Origin: Gammaproteobacteria bacterium
GTDB lineage: Bacteria; Pseudomonadota; Gammaproteobacteria; Pseudomonadales; Azotimanducaceae
Length of the DNA stretch: 64,000 nt
NCBI GenBank assembly: GCA_026706935.1
Contig: JAPOXV010000026.1
Coordinates: 153,721 to 217,720 of the forward strand
Direction: 5' to 3'
Each line of letters begins with the position of its first letter. Within the stretch, counting starts at the first letter, position 1. Below are positions 52,398 through 61,943 of the stretch, in pieces. A program made the translations under genes and the position numbers. Below the pieces are notes generated by a model. That model ran no database searches and was not told where the DNA came from. It saw nothing but the letters and a program-made list of their open reading frames with translations.

Positions 52398-55300
52398 TCA
52401 AAAACGCAATCTTGCGGTGGCGGTATAGCCGTTAGTCTTCTCACCGTGTGACATATCCTCTCGTTGGGTGCGTAGATCTACTTCTAATCCTAAAGTGGAT
52501 CGCGTATTGCCTTGAAGACGGATGCCAAGACTGTAAATGTCGCTCGTATGCGACCGTGATTGGATAAACGGAGTTACGACAAATCGATCCCGATGAACAA
52601 GAAATCCGTAGCGGAGAGATCCTTGAACGCTAAATTCCATCGCATCTCGCTGCGAATCAATCCATGAGTTAGGTCCAGAGCCAATACCTTGGTTTGATAC
52701 GAAGGGATCGAAGGTCTGTCTCGAGTGACCCCAAGTCGGCGCAAGCGAAAGCGACCAGCCAGTTGAGTCTTTCGACGGGTTGTACGTGGTCGAAATCGAA
52801 TATCCCTGTTCTACGTATGCCGATCCCTCGCGTAGCTCGAAACGACGACCTTGGAATTCGACTCGTAAAGCACCCGACGACAATCGTGCACCGCCGACAG
52901 CTTCAATGCCCAATCCTTCTTGATCGCTTCCACCATCGTAGCGCAGATTGAGCGTAGCAAACGGTTCTACCGTAATTTGCGATGAGATTTGTACGTTGTA
53001 CGACGTGGTTAGACCGCTACGTACTCGTTCGACTTCAGCTGTCAGTGAATCTTGATCTGGCATCGCCGAGTCAGCATCCATCGACAGGTGAGCGAAGTCG
53101 CTACTCCAAGCGAGATCAAGTCCTCGAGCATTCACCAGTTCATTCGTCGCACCAAGAATGACGGCTGTCGTGCGTAGATCATGAGAGACGGTCGGCGTTC
53201 CGTTTAGATTCGCAGTTGTCGCCATTTCACCGTTACCGACCAATCCGATCGCCCAAATCGAGGTACCGTTATGGAACTGATAGCGTGCGTACGGAGAAAT
53301 GAAGCTCTGTTCTGATTTGAACCAACGCTGCGCGTCGCCAAACGAGTAGTCACCTGAACCTTTCGTTTGCGAACCGGCAAGACCAGCCTGGATACGACTG
53401 TTTACAACGACGTCTGTACCCACGTAGTACGAGCGCGATTGGCCGCGGTAACCGTCGCCTTGATACGACTGCGAGTCGGCATCAGTCCAAATCGTCCAAT
53501 ACCTTGAATCGTCCGACCTCGCGAATGTCTGTGAGATCCGCGGTATCGATTGGGCGCCGAACGAAGCACCTATCTGTGATGTTGATTCACTGAATTGTGA
53601 GTCGCCGTCGATCACTTGCTCAGAGAGGTTAGATCCCACCTCATGTGACGTTACACCGAGCGATTTCGGTGCCCATGTGTTACCTGAGGACTCTAAGTCA
53701 GGAACTTGAAGAGGCCCTTCCAGTCTCTTTCCGATCACCGAACTGACGCTGCTTAAAACGGCACGACCGTATCCTGCAAGCGCCTTGGACGCGACTTCAT
53801 TGAGCAGGTTCTCACTCACGGTAACTTCGAACACGGCATTAGCCGACGCGCCATATGAGTCTGTAGCACGAACTGTTAGTTCTGCCAAGCCCTTCCGATA
53901 TGGCGAGAGAACTAGATCGGAGCCATCAATACTTGTGTCCACCGCATTCGTTTCACCGGCGATCAATTCAAAACGTAACGCATGCGCGTCCGTGAAGACG
54001 CTGTAAAGGTCTTGTCGATACGGCTGTTCACCTACTTCTAGCATCAGTGCGAGCACTTCTGCTGATACTTGCGGTGCGCGATTCGCGATGCGGACACTGA
54101 ATCGGACGACGTGGTATTCACCTGACGAGTCCTTTCCAATTAAAACGATATTGGTCGAACCAATTTCAAGTCCCAGAATCTCAACCGCCTCCAAATCTTC
54201 CGTCAACCCTGCACGTGCTATCTCGGACGCTCGCACAGCGACTTCTATGGCGTTCAAAGGGACATTCGAACCAATCAGGTCTCTGATCGGCAACGAAATC
54301 GTTTCGTCCAGATAGCCGACACGCTGAGGTACCGCAGCAGCTACGATTGAAGCCGCGGCTTCGACCGTTACGGTGAAGGTTGTCGACGTAATCGCGCCCG
54401 TCGCATAGGTAGCCGATACCGTGATCTGTGCACTTCCTACCGAGATACCGTGCAACAGTGCATGATGCCCAGCGACCGCACGAACGATGACCTTGTGTTG
54501 CACGCTCAGCAAAATGAAACTCTGGCAGTACGGGTTTGAGGCATTTGCCGTGCCTGAATCACCTACGGCTGCCACCTTCTGCACGCAGTTCAATGATTCC
54601 CACCACGCAATCACGTCGGAATTCGCCACTACCGCATTGACGGTGGATACCTGGTTCGAACTTACCGTGTACGACGTCGGTTGCTCCTCAGCTGTTGAAA
54701 AGACTTCCAATAGACTGAGGGTTCCAAGCCGCTGACCGACGGCTAAGGTTTGATCCGGAATCAATGCGCTGGTCACCGGTGCTTCTTCGTCCGTCACGGT
54801 CACGGTAAAGGTATGGGTTACCTCATTCCCAGCCGGATCTTCGGCTGTGAGGGTGACTTCAGCGGTACCGGTCCTCCATGCATACAGTACGAGTGTATGT
54901 GGTTCATTGCTTGGGAGGATCGCTAAAAGGACATCCTCGTTACTCGAAGACACCTCAGTGATCGATACATCGCTGTCAGGATCGGCGAACACACCCGCCA
55001 GTGACAGTTCCAGCAAGCCAGGTTGCATTGATTGGTTGCCAATGGGTCGACTGACGACTGGTGGTTCCGTCGTCTCGACCGTAACTGTGAATCGTTTCGC
55101 CGCTACGCCTCCAGATGTATCTGTGGCAGTCAGCGTCACGTCTGTGGTGCCGTTGCGTTTGCCGAAGATCTGAACTTCGCCGGTACTGCGAACGAAAATA
55201 TCTACGATCGACGAATCAAATCCACTGACACGGAAGTTTGGCACCTGACCTTCGTCGTCGATGAAATGCGGTTTCGCATCAAACGTCTCCGTCCCGTTGA

Positions 55301-57386
55301 CGCTCATACTGATCGGCGGAATCGCATCGGACGTGGCGCGGACTGACTCGTCGATGTCAAGCAGGTTGACAAAGACCTGGACGTCTGCGCTATCCACATC
55401 GTCGCTGACCGTAAGCGTCAGGAGGTAGTTCGCCTGGGTTTCAAAGTCGAGGAGCGCTTTGGTGGCTAATTGGATCTGATTGACCATCAATCCTTCGTCA
55501 GAAAGCCGGAAAAACGCGTTTTCCTGCAGACTGAAGCTCAGTACATCCCCAAAGTCCGGGTCCGTCGCTGAGATAGTCGTCGACAGCTTTGTCCCGATCG
55601 GTGCGTTTTCGGCGACGTTGGCTTGATAGCGGCTAACACCTCCGGGGAATTCGGGCGGATTGTTGTCGTCCTTGACGACCACCGTCATCGAGGAGTGCTT
55701 GGTTCCACCCGACGTACCGGTAGCCCAGGCGTGAACGATGGTTCGACCCAACCGAAGTGCCGTGATCTGAAGCACCGGGGTCGGCACTTCATTGACCGTG
55801 ACGATCGTTGAATCACCGCTAACGGCACGAAACGTCAATATTTCGCGCTCCTCCGGATCTATGAAGAGATCGCTCAGATCGAAGCGCTTCACCGTTGTGG
55901 TCGGCAGGTAGATACTGAGCGCATTGGTCTTGAAACCGCCTGAAATCGGTTCGTCGATGTCCCGTACACGGATCGTGAACATCGCCTCGGCGACAGCGCC
56001 GCGCGAGTCGGTCGCAGCCAATGTGAAGCGTCCTATCGGATTCGCACGTACCGTCTCGTAATCGAGCTCGCCATGCACCTCAAAATTGACCGTCGTGGTC
56101 GACTCCAAGCGAATACAGGCGCTCGCAAAACTGATCCCTGCGCCTACATTGGATGCCCCACATGCATCGCGGGTGGATGTATCCAGCAATGAATATGTAA
56201 TTTGGTCGTTGTCGGGGTCTGTCGCGTTCCAATCGCCGAATTCCGGCGTCAACGGTCCCGTAAATCCTTCATCCAGAGTGAGGGAAAAACCGGTCGCATT
56301 ACCAGGCCATCGTGGAAGTTGGTTCTGACCTGTTTGGACTAGAACCGTGATCTTGGCTAGCGATTCGGCCGTCGCGGGATCCAGACGTGGGAGTACGGCG
56401 GTAGGACCGCGCTGATCCCAGCCGCGAACCCAGATTTCAGCCTTTCGAATACCGTCTTGCATATCAGCAACGGGAGTGACGACCAGGTTCGCACCTTCCG
56501 TATTGACACGGACGATCGTACCGTCCGTTACCGGTGAATTTCCAGCAATGAAGTTCGTGTCCTGCTCAGTGCTGCCAATACTGACCGTTCTGTCGCCGAA
56601 ATTTGGCGAGTAACCCAGGAATTCCCGAATTTCCACGTCTTCTGCGTTTGCTTTAAGGAACAGCGGACGTTGTTCAGGATCTTGGAATAGTTGATCGGCT
56701 CTAATTCGCTGCGAGCCGCCACTCGCGTTCATCCGCAGCAGAAATCCGCGATTGTGATTGGAAGACGGACTGTATTGGGGCGCGACGACTGGTGGTTCGT
56801 CGACATCCGTCACAGACAGCGTAATCGTCAGCGAGGACGGGGTATTGAGCCTGGCTCGAGCCGCTAATGCAGCATCTACTTCCGATGAGTGGACGAGGCG
56901 TCGGATCTCCGTTTCGGTCTTTGCAGCGGCGTCGATGACGACCGTTAGCTGCTTGGATTGTGGAAGGGCTTCAAAATCAATCGTCGAGGTCGATTTGAGT
57001 CTTAGTTCAAGTTCGTGGGAATAGTCCACTCGATCTTGCGCGGTGATGTAACGACCTTCCTGGTCATACATTTCGAATCGTGATACGCTGGGATTACGAA
57101 TCGAGTAATTCGCGAAGCGTGCCCCTTGGGCGCCTTTCGCTGCGGCAAAAGCGGTATTGAGCGCTTGGAGGTTCGCAGAGAGCTGATCGGGCGATTCACT
57201 CCACTGTACCGTAATGGCGCTTTGAGTGAAAGCGTGGTCAGCGGATTGCGCATCGATCGAATGCGCGAATAACGCGACAAGAGCTAACAAAGACAGAGGC
57301 GTGACGTTGCGAAATCGTTTGCCGACAGACGCTCGCGTCACATTCCTCGAAGTTCGTGACGAGAGGCGTTTCGCTACGGTTCGCAT
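52398..57386 (-). CDS. giant cadherin/Ig-like surface protein with autotransporter-type barrel
   Basis: 1662 residues. A signal peptide (SLLALVALFAHSIDAQ) is followed by about ten beta-sandwich modules. One is a clear cadherin repeat (YQANVAENAPIGTKLSTTISATDPDFGDVLSFSL...). Several others are dystroglycan-type cadherin-like modules (FTVTV endings, PIGNQSMQPG..., LIPDQTLAVGQ...). The last ~320 residues form an autotransporter-like beta-barrel: ISPYARYQFHNGTSIWAIGLVG, TVEPFATLNLRYDGG and a terminal ARLRF. The modules are presumably displayed outside the cell for adhesion or binding, with calcium likely. The protein is unrelated to its neighbours. Strong repetition makes assembly errors here possible. 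Confidence 0.88.
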   Translation of the reverse strand: MRTVAKRLSSRTSRNVTRASVGKRFRNVTPLSLLALVALFAHSIDAQSADHAFTQSAITVQWSESPDQLSANLQALNTAFAAAKGAQGARFANYSIRNPSVSRFEMYDQEGRYITAQDRVDYSHELELRLKSTSTIDFEALPQSKQLTVVIDAAAKTETEIRRLVHSSEVDAALAARARLNTPSSLTITLSVTDVDEPPVVAPQYSPSSNHNRGFLLRMNASGGSQRIRADQLFQDPEQRPLFLKANAEDVEIREFLGYSPNFGDRTVSIGSTEQDTNFIAGNSPVTDGTIVRVNTEGANLVVTPVADMQDGIRKAEIWVRGWDQRGPTAVLPRLDPATAESLAKITVLVQTGQNQLPRWPGNATGFSLTLDEGFTGPLTPEFGDWNATDPDNDQITYSLLDTSTRDACGASNVGAGISFASACIRLESTTTVNFEVHGELDYETVRANPIGRFTLAATDSRGAVAEAMFTIRVRDIDEPISGGFKTNALSIYLPTTTVKRFDLSDLFIDPEEREILTFRAVSGDSTIVTVNEVPTPVLQITALRLGRTIVHAWATGTSGGTKHSSMTVVVKDDNNPPEFPGGVSRYQANVAENAPIGTKLSTTISATDPDFGDVLSFSLQENAFFRLSDEGLMVNQIQLATKALLDFETQANYLLTLTVSDDVDSADVQVFVNLLDIDESVRATSDAIPPISMSVNGTETFDAKPHFIDDEGQVPNFRVSGFDSSIVDIFVRSTGEVQIFGKRNGTTDVTLTATDTSGGVAAKRFTVTVETTEPPVVSRPIGNQSMQPGLLELSLAGVFADPDSDVSITEVSSSNEDVLLAILPSNEPHTLVLYAWRTGTAEVTLTAEDPAGNEVTHTFTVTVTDEEAPVTSALIPDQTLAVGQRLGTLSLLEVFSTAEEQPTSYTVSSNQVSTVNAVVANSDVIAWWESLNCVQKVAAVGDSGTANASNPYCQSFILLSVQHKVIVRAVAGHHALLHGISVGSAQITVSATYATGAITSTTFTVTVEAAASIVAAAVPQRVGYLDETISLPIRDLIGSNVPLNAIEVAVRASEIARAGLTEDLEAVEILGLEIGSTNIVLIGKDSSGEYHVVRFSVRIANRAPQVSAEVLALMLEVGEQPYRQDLYSVFTDAHALRFELIAGETNAVDTSIDGSDLVLSPYRKGLAELTVRATDSYGASANAVFEVTVSENLLNEVASKALAGYGRAVLSSVSSVIGKRLEGPLQVPDLESSGNTWAPKSLGVTSHEVGSNLSEQVIDGDSQFSESTSQIGASFGAQSIPRISQTFARSDDSRYWTIWTDADSQSYQGDGYRGQSRSYYVGTDVVVNSRIQAGLAGSQTKGSGDYSFGDAQRWFKSEQSFISPYARYQFHNGTSIWAIGLVGNGEMATTANLNGTPTVSHDLRTTAVILGATNELVNARGLDLAWSSDFAHLSMDADSAMPDQDSLTAEVERVRSGLTTSYNVQISSQITVEPFATLNLRYDGGSDQEGLGIEAVGGARLSSGALRVEFQGRRFELREGSAYVEQGYSISTTYNPSKDSTGWSLSLAPTWGHSRQTFDPFVSNQGIGSGPNSWIDSQRDAMEFSVQGSLRYGFLVHRDRFVVTPFIQSRSHTSDIYSLGIRLQGNTRSTLGLEVDLRTQREDMSHGEKTNGYTATARLRF

Positions 57387-57526
57387 GCCTTGCTTCCCGG
57401 CGCAACCTATTTCGCTGATCCTTATTTTAGGAGTAATTTGCCTTTTATTTGAGTCAGTTAGGCGTTACTACGTTTGCCATTAGATCGTACATCGTTGAGC
57501 GAATTCAGACTCGTGAAGTACGAGCT

Positions 57527-57739
57527 ATGAAGCTAATCTCGCGCTATTGTTTGGACTGGACCACCTCGTTTTTTCCGATAACGAACCAACTCTCAGCCGC
57601 GGAAATCGAGCAAGACTTGCGATACATAATGAGGCAATCTGGATCCATCCATGGAAACGGAAATTTACATTGCTTTAATCGCTCAGCTGTCGCACGAAAT
57701 ATACTGCAACGGGTGTTTCATGCATCAGATGTGGTGTGA
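57527..57739 (+). CDS. small hypothetical ORF before the truncated Rieske fragment
   Basis: A 70-codon frame from an ATG at 57527; a longer TTG-started frame begins at 57449. Its C-terminus, RNILQRVFHASDVV, aligns at DNA and protein level with a frame just upstream of the full Rieske gene at 60177 (RNTQLRLFLAYDVV). The sequence therefore belongs to a duplicated block and may be the 3' remnant of an older gene rather than a working one. No family is recognised. The rest of 57387-57526 shows no feature apart from the upstream region of the divergent surface-protein gene. Confidence 0.35.
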   Translation: MKLISRYCLDWTTSFFPITNQLSAAEIEQDLRYIMRQSGSIHGNGNLHCFNRSAVARNILQRVFHASDVV

Positions 57740-57747
57740 GGACGACA

Positions 57748-57855
57748 ATGAGCGACTCCGTAACGTGGGTTCGAGTCGCAACTTATGGCGACTTGGCGGA
57801 TGGCGAGGCGAAGAACGTACCGGCACGTGATGACCGCACGAACGCGCTGTTCTAA
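57748..57855 (+). pseudogene. truncated 5' fragment of a Rieske-domain gene
   Basis: From ATG 57748 the 35 codons (MSDSVTWVRVATYGDLADGE..., ending NALF) match the first 35 of the full gene at 60177 (MANTVTWVRAADSGDLGDGE..., ending IALF) at most positions. The next codon is TAA where the intact gene has TAT, and similarity then stops. About 60-110 bases upstream of both ATGs are also similar. The fragment is thus one end of a duplication, with no iron-binding residues left. Confidence 0.8.
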
Positions 57856-57934
57856 GCAGCGCGAGCGCACCAAATATGCCATGGGCGTTGGTGCCGGGTA
57901 TAAGGAAATAGATTTCGGGGTTTAGACGAAGAGT

Positions 57935-60076
57935 GTGAAGGACTCGCCCGACAGCGAAGACAAAGAAACACCTCCAGAGAAAAACGGAATGAGGCTCGTA
58001 TCAAAGATATGGACCTCAGTGATATCGCTGATGACTGCTGTGCTGATCGCATGGTTAGCAGGCGTGTTCGACGCGGCAATGCCTACTCCGGCACGTGTAT
58101 GGCTTCTCATCAAAGAAGAGTCGATCGTACGACAACAGCGTCCTGTAGATAAGTTTCGTGTGGTGTTGTGTTGGCTCGAAGATGACCGGTCTGGGAGTGA
58201 CACGAAGTTCTTTTGGAATATCGTCAAGAAATTTGATGGGTTTGAACCACTTCGTTGTGGGCGGGTAATTAAGTCATCTGGCACCGGCGCCGAATGGCGA
58301 GAAGGTATGCGGAACGAAGCACAAAGAACGCTCACACAATTCGACGCGGACTTGATAATCTTTGGTCGGGTAGAACTGGGTGGTGGAGAACAATGGAGTC
58401 TATGGTTCCTCCGACGATCAGGTGAGATCACCTTCGACTACCCTGATTCGGACAACCCTTATCTCGTAAGAGGCACCCGGTTACACGAAGACTTCACTTC
58501 GGAGATTCAAGAACAGCTTGAAGCAATTGCGCTTTCTCTTGCAGTGCCTTTAGTAGACAACGAAGTTCGTAATACGGTGGTAAGGGAGGGTCTCAAACGA
58601 ACTATAGAGCAACTCTCACATTTACTCAGTGACGAGACAATCCAAGACCCTGAACGACGAGGGCGCCTACTCGAAGCGCTTGGCATTGCCCAAATGAGTC
58701 TTGGTGCACGCGAAAGTGGAACACACCGACTGGAGGAAGCCGTGATATCTCTGCGTGCATCGCTAGAGGATTTGAATCGTACTAAGTCTCCGCGGCCGTG
58801 GGCAGCAACACAAAATAACTTGGGTTTAGCATATTTAAGACTAGGGGAACGAACATCAGATACTACTATCCTCCGAAAAGCCGTGACAGCTCTACGTATC
58901 GCACTAGAAGCAGCTGACCGGAACGAACCCCATACGTGGGGAGGACTCCACCTAAATCTTGGCATTGCCTTAGCTCGCTTAGCAGAACGTGAAAACAATA
59001 AAGAAGCGTTAGCAGAAGCGTTAGAGACTATTCGGCTGTCCTTTAACGTGTTTACACGCGAGGACTCGACACGCAGGTGGGTTGAGGCGAAGTACAGTGA
59101 GGCGGTCACCTTGACGATACTGACGAAGGTAACTGGAATGCCAGGTCCGGCAAAGGAAGCGCTACACATTTTGCAGTCGTTGGAGAACACAGCTGATAGG
59201 CTAATGCCCCCTGTGTACCTGGCTTCCGTTCAGTACGCTATCGCGAACGCGCTTCTACGTATGAGCAAATCGGAGCCGGAAGTTAGTCGACTTCAGCAAG
59301 CCGTTGATATTTATCGAAAAGTCCTGAGCGTATATACGCGTGAACGGAACCCGTACCAGTGGTCTTCAATACAAAACAACCTCGGTATCGCACTCACTGA
59401 ACTTGGTACACGGATAGGTGATAGAGAAATGGTGCAGGAAGCCGTTTTGGCACATGGATTGGCGCTTAAGGAGCGACACAGGGAATTTGATCCATTGTAC
59501 TGGGCCCAGTCACAGAGTAACCTTGGAAACGCTCTTTTCAGATTAGGCAGACTCTCTCCAAATCTGCAAGTACTTGAACGAGCGGGAGATGCCTACCTCA
59601 GTGCTTTAAAGGAATATAGCCGGAAGAAGACTCCGCGGGATTGGGGGGCTACGCAATCTAACCTCGGCGATGCATTTCTACTTCGCGGTATTCAAAACAA
59701 AGACCGTCACCTATTGGTCCAGGCCGTTAGCAGCTATCGAGAAGCACTGACGGTTTTTACGCGTGAAAAGGCACCTATTGATTGGGCGGACATCCAAGGT
59801 AACCTTGGTATAGCTCTTTTTACTCTAGGGCAACAAGAACAAAACGCGCGAAGTATGGAGCAAGCAATCGAGGCATATCGCTCGGCACTCGAAGTAATCT
59901 CACATTCCGACAATCCAGACGATTGGTCAAGGATACAAAAAAACCTAGGTTTAGCATTGCTCATATTGGGTATGTCGGCCGAAGGTCAAGAAAGTACAGA
60001 GTTGTTGGAGCAAGCTGGGGATGCTTTTAAAAAATCAATCACCGAGATCCAAGAGTACCCAGTATTTCAACAATAA
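57935..60076 (+). CDS. membrane-anchored TPR-repeat protein
   Basis: 713 residues. Residues ~25-48 form one hydrophobic helix (VISLMTAVLIAWLAGVFDAA), so the protein is probably anchored in the inner membrane. Residues ~70-190 form a small alpha/beta domain (FRVVLCWLEDDRSG, ADLIIFGRVELGGGEQWSLWFL). From ~230 onward TPR-like helical repeats recur about every 55 residues, each containing a W-x-x-x-Q-x-N-L-G-x-A core (WAATQNNLGLAYLRLGE, WSSIQNNLGIALTELG, WGATQSNLGDAFLLRG). Such arrays bind partner proteins. The start is GTG. The gene lies between the truncated Rieske fragment and the first intact Rieske gene, implying insertion or duplication around it. Function unknown. Confidence 0.78.
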   Translation: MKDSPDSEDKETPPEKNGMRLVSKIWTSVISLMTAVLIAWLAGVFDAAMPTPARVWLLIKEESIVRQQRPVDKFRVVLCWLEDDRSGSDTKFFWNIVKKFDGFEPLRCGRVIKSSGTGAEWREGMRNEAQRTLTQFDADLIIFGRVELGGGEQWSLWFLRRSGEITFDYPDSDNPYLVRGTRLHEDFTSEIQEQLEAIALSLAVPLVDNEVRNTVVREGLKRTIEQLSHLLSDETIQDPERRGRLLEALGIAQMSLGARESGTHRLEEAVISLRASLEDLNRTKSPRPWAATQNNLGLAYLRLGERTSDTTILRKAVTALRIALEAADRNEPHTWGGLHLNLGIALARLAERENNKEALAEALETIRLSFNVFTREDSTRRWVEAKYSEAVTLTILTKVTGMPGPAKEALHILQSLENTADRLMPPVYLASVQYAIANALLRMSKSEPEVSRLQQAVDIYRKVLSVYTRERNPYQWSSIQNNLGIALTELGTRIGDREMVQEAVLAHGLALKERHREFDPLYWAQSQSNLGNALFRLGRLSPNLQVLERAGDAYLSALKEYSRKKTPRDWGATQSNLGDAFLLRGIQNKDRHLLVQAVSSYREALTVFTREKAPIDWADIQGNLGIALFTLGQQEQNARSMEQAIEAYRSALEVISHSDNPDDWSRIQKNLGLALLILGMSAEGQESTELLEQAGDAFKKSITEIQEYPVFQQ

Positions 60077-60176
60077 ACGGTTACAGGAAACTATATCGAA
60101 AGGTCTCTCTCACCGAGGATGAACGAAATACGCAGCTACGATTGTTTCTGGCATATGACGTGGTAAGGCAACGACA

Positions 60177-61931
60177 ATGGCAAACACAGTAACCTGGGTA
60201 CGTGCCGCAGATAGTGGCGACTTGGGAGATGGGGAAGCCAAGAGCGTACCTGCACCCGACGGACGAACTATCGCCCTGTTCTATACCAACGGCGCTTACT
60301 ACGCCACCGACAACCAGTGTCCTCACATGGGCTTTCCATTAGTAAGGGGACTTGTCCGAAATGGCGTAGTGACTTGCGACTGGCATGGTCGGAGTTTCGA
60401 TTTGGCGGGCGGCGGTTGTTTTCACTCTCAGTGTGACGACGTACGTGTATTTCAAACCGTGGTTCGTGAAGATTCCGTCTGGATTCGATTCGAGGCAGAA
60501 CCTGAGTCCCGCCGTGAAGCCTGGTTACGCCTACTGTGGGAAGGGCTTCTCAATGACGATACGTGGACGATGTCGAAAGCTATCGCGCAGCTTCTTCATG
60601 CCGACGTACCCGAAGACGACATCGTCGAGATCATCATGCGTCATGTTGGTCGACACATCGCGAGTTCACACGATCTTGATGCCGGCGACGACGTGTCGCG
60701 TCTCATAAACGGATTAAAGGTCGGGCAACGGTACGAAGGTGAAGACCGACTGATCGCACTCGCCATCGCTGCTCGTTCAGCTGCCGGACCCGCCGCCGAT
60801 CGCAATGAGAACGTGCTCATGCCGCCACCGTACGACTGGGATCGCACAGCCAGCTGGGTGCGCAACTTTTCAAGAGATCGAATGGGCAATCGCATTGAAC
60901 GTTGTCTCTACACAGCATCAAAACAAGGGGACGGTGACCGCATTCTGCCGTTGCTGTTCGAATGCGCGATAGAGCCACACTTCCTCGACTTTGGCGACAG
61001 TCTCATCTCTCTTGCCTACCTCGCAGAACTCCAAGAGCTCTTCGGTTGGGAACGAGCCGGTGAGCTCATCTACAACCTCGGCGCCAAGCTGATCGGTCAA
61101 CCGCGGCAAGAGCCTGAACGTTTTCGTCGCGATGCTGTAACCCGTATGCGGGAGTTACAGGCTCAGATAGAAAACGTACAAGAGGTTGCTGGCAACGCAA
61201 ACTTCGACGAGAACGCATTGACCTCGGCGGTCACAAGCGTGGACATCCAACGATCGTTCGATGCGGTCGCAAACGCTTTGGACAGTGCATCAATCGACCG
61301 TCTCATCACAACCTTCGTCCTTCTCGCCGCGGACCGGATGGCACGGACACCCGTCTCCGTCGATGCGGGTTGGCCGAACCTGACGCGAGAATTCAACCTC
61401 GCATCGTCGTTGCGAGCGATCGAGAGACGCGGCGGTTTATCGGTAGCTGCGAAAGGTCTGTTCCATGTCGCATGGCATTTCTTTGCCGATCGGTGGATCA
61501 ATATCGACTACCGACCGCTTAGCGAATCATCAGAAGTGCCATCAATCGATTTTCAAGACGAGGATTCCGCGACCTACGCGGTACTCGACTCGATTAGAAA
61601 TCTCGATGTCGAAGTCGTGAGTGATTACGTCACGGCGTATCTCCACGCCGGCTATTCTGGAGACCGCCTGTTGCATGACATGGGGCGCGAAATACTGCGA
61701 GACGACACGGAACAAGAGATCCTTCCTACCTTACGCACGGTATTCGAGGAATGGGAGACTCTAAACGGCTCCGATACAGATTTCGGCGCTGGACACCCAG
61801 CAACTAAACAGTTGTTGGTGGGGCTCGCGCGTTACGCGACGGACATTCGGTCGAATTCTGACAGTCGGTCAGCCGCAGTGACTGCCATGCGTTTCGCAGA
61901 AGGCAAAACGACCATCGAGATGTTTGAATAG
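60177..61931 (+). CDS. Rieske [2Fe-2S] protein with large helical domain, first copy
   Basis: 584 residues. Residues ~8-105 are a Rieske ferredoxin-like domain with all cluster ligands: Cys48 and His50 in NQCPHMGFPL, Cys67 and His70 in VTCDWHGRSFDL. The remaining ~480 residues are helical and not recognised. Conserved patches shared with the next gene are HVGRHIAS, RLINGLKVGQRYEGEDRLIALAIAA, AADRMARTPVSVDAGW, and GLFHVAWHFFADRWINIDYRPL. The His/Trp/Asp-rich HVAWHFFADRW could contact a second metal or substrate, but this is a guess. The protein is likely a redox enzyme or its electron donor. The next paralogue begins 12 bases downstream. Confidence 0.85.
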   Translation: MANTVTWVRAADSGDLGDGEAKSVPAPDGRTIALFYTNGAYYATDNQCPHMGFPLVRGLVRNGVVTCDWHGRSFDLAGGGCFHSQCDDVRVFQTVVREDSVWIRFEAEPESRREAWLRLLWEGLLNDDTWTMSKAIAQLLHADVPEDDIVEIIMRHVGRHIASSHDLDAGDDVSRLINGLKVGQRYEGEDRLIALAIAARSAAGPAADRNENVLMPPPYDWDRTASWVRNFSRDRMGNRIERCLYTASKQGDGDRILPLLFECAIEPHFLDFGDSLISLAYLAELQELFGWERAGELIYNLGAKLIGQPRQEPERFRRDAVTRMRELQAQIENVQEVAGNANFDENALTSAVTSVDIQRSFDAVANALDSASIDRLITTFVLLAADRMARTPVSVDAGWPNLTREFNLASSLRAIERRGGLSVAAKGLFHVAWHFFADRWINIDYRPLSESSEVPSIDFQDEDSATYAVLDSIRNLDVEVVSDYVTAYLHAGYSGDRLLHDMGREILRDDTEQEILPTLRTVFEEWETLNGSDTDFGAGHPATKQLLVGLARYATDIRSNSDSRSAAVTAMRFAEGKTTIEMFE

Positions 61932-61943
61932 GGGAGAAATGAA

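Noticed and set aside
57760-57780. GGGTTCGAGTC, resembling a tRNA T-arm
   Set aside because: No acceptor, D or anticodon arms can be drawn around it. It is part of the Rieske gene fragment, with the same codons as the intact copy.
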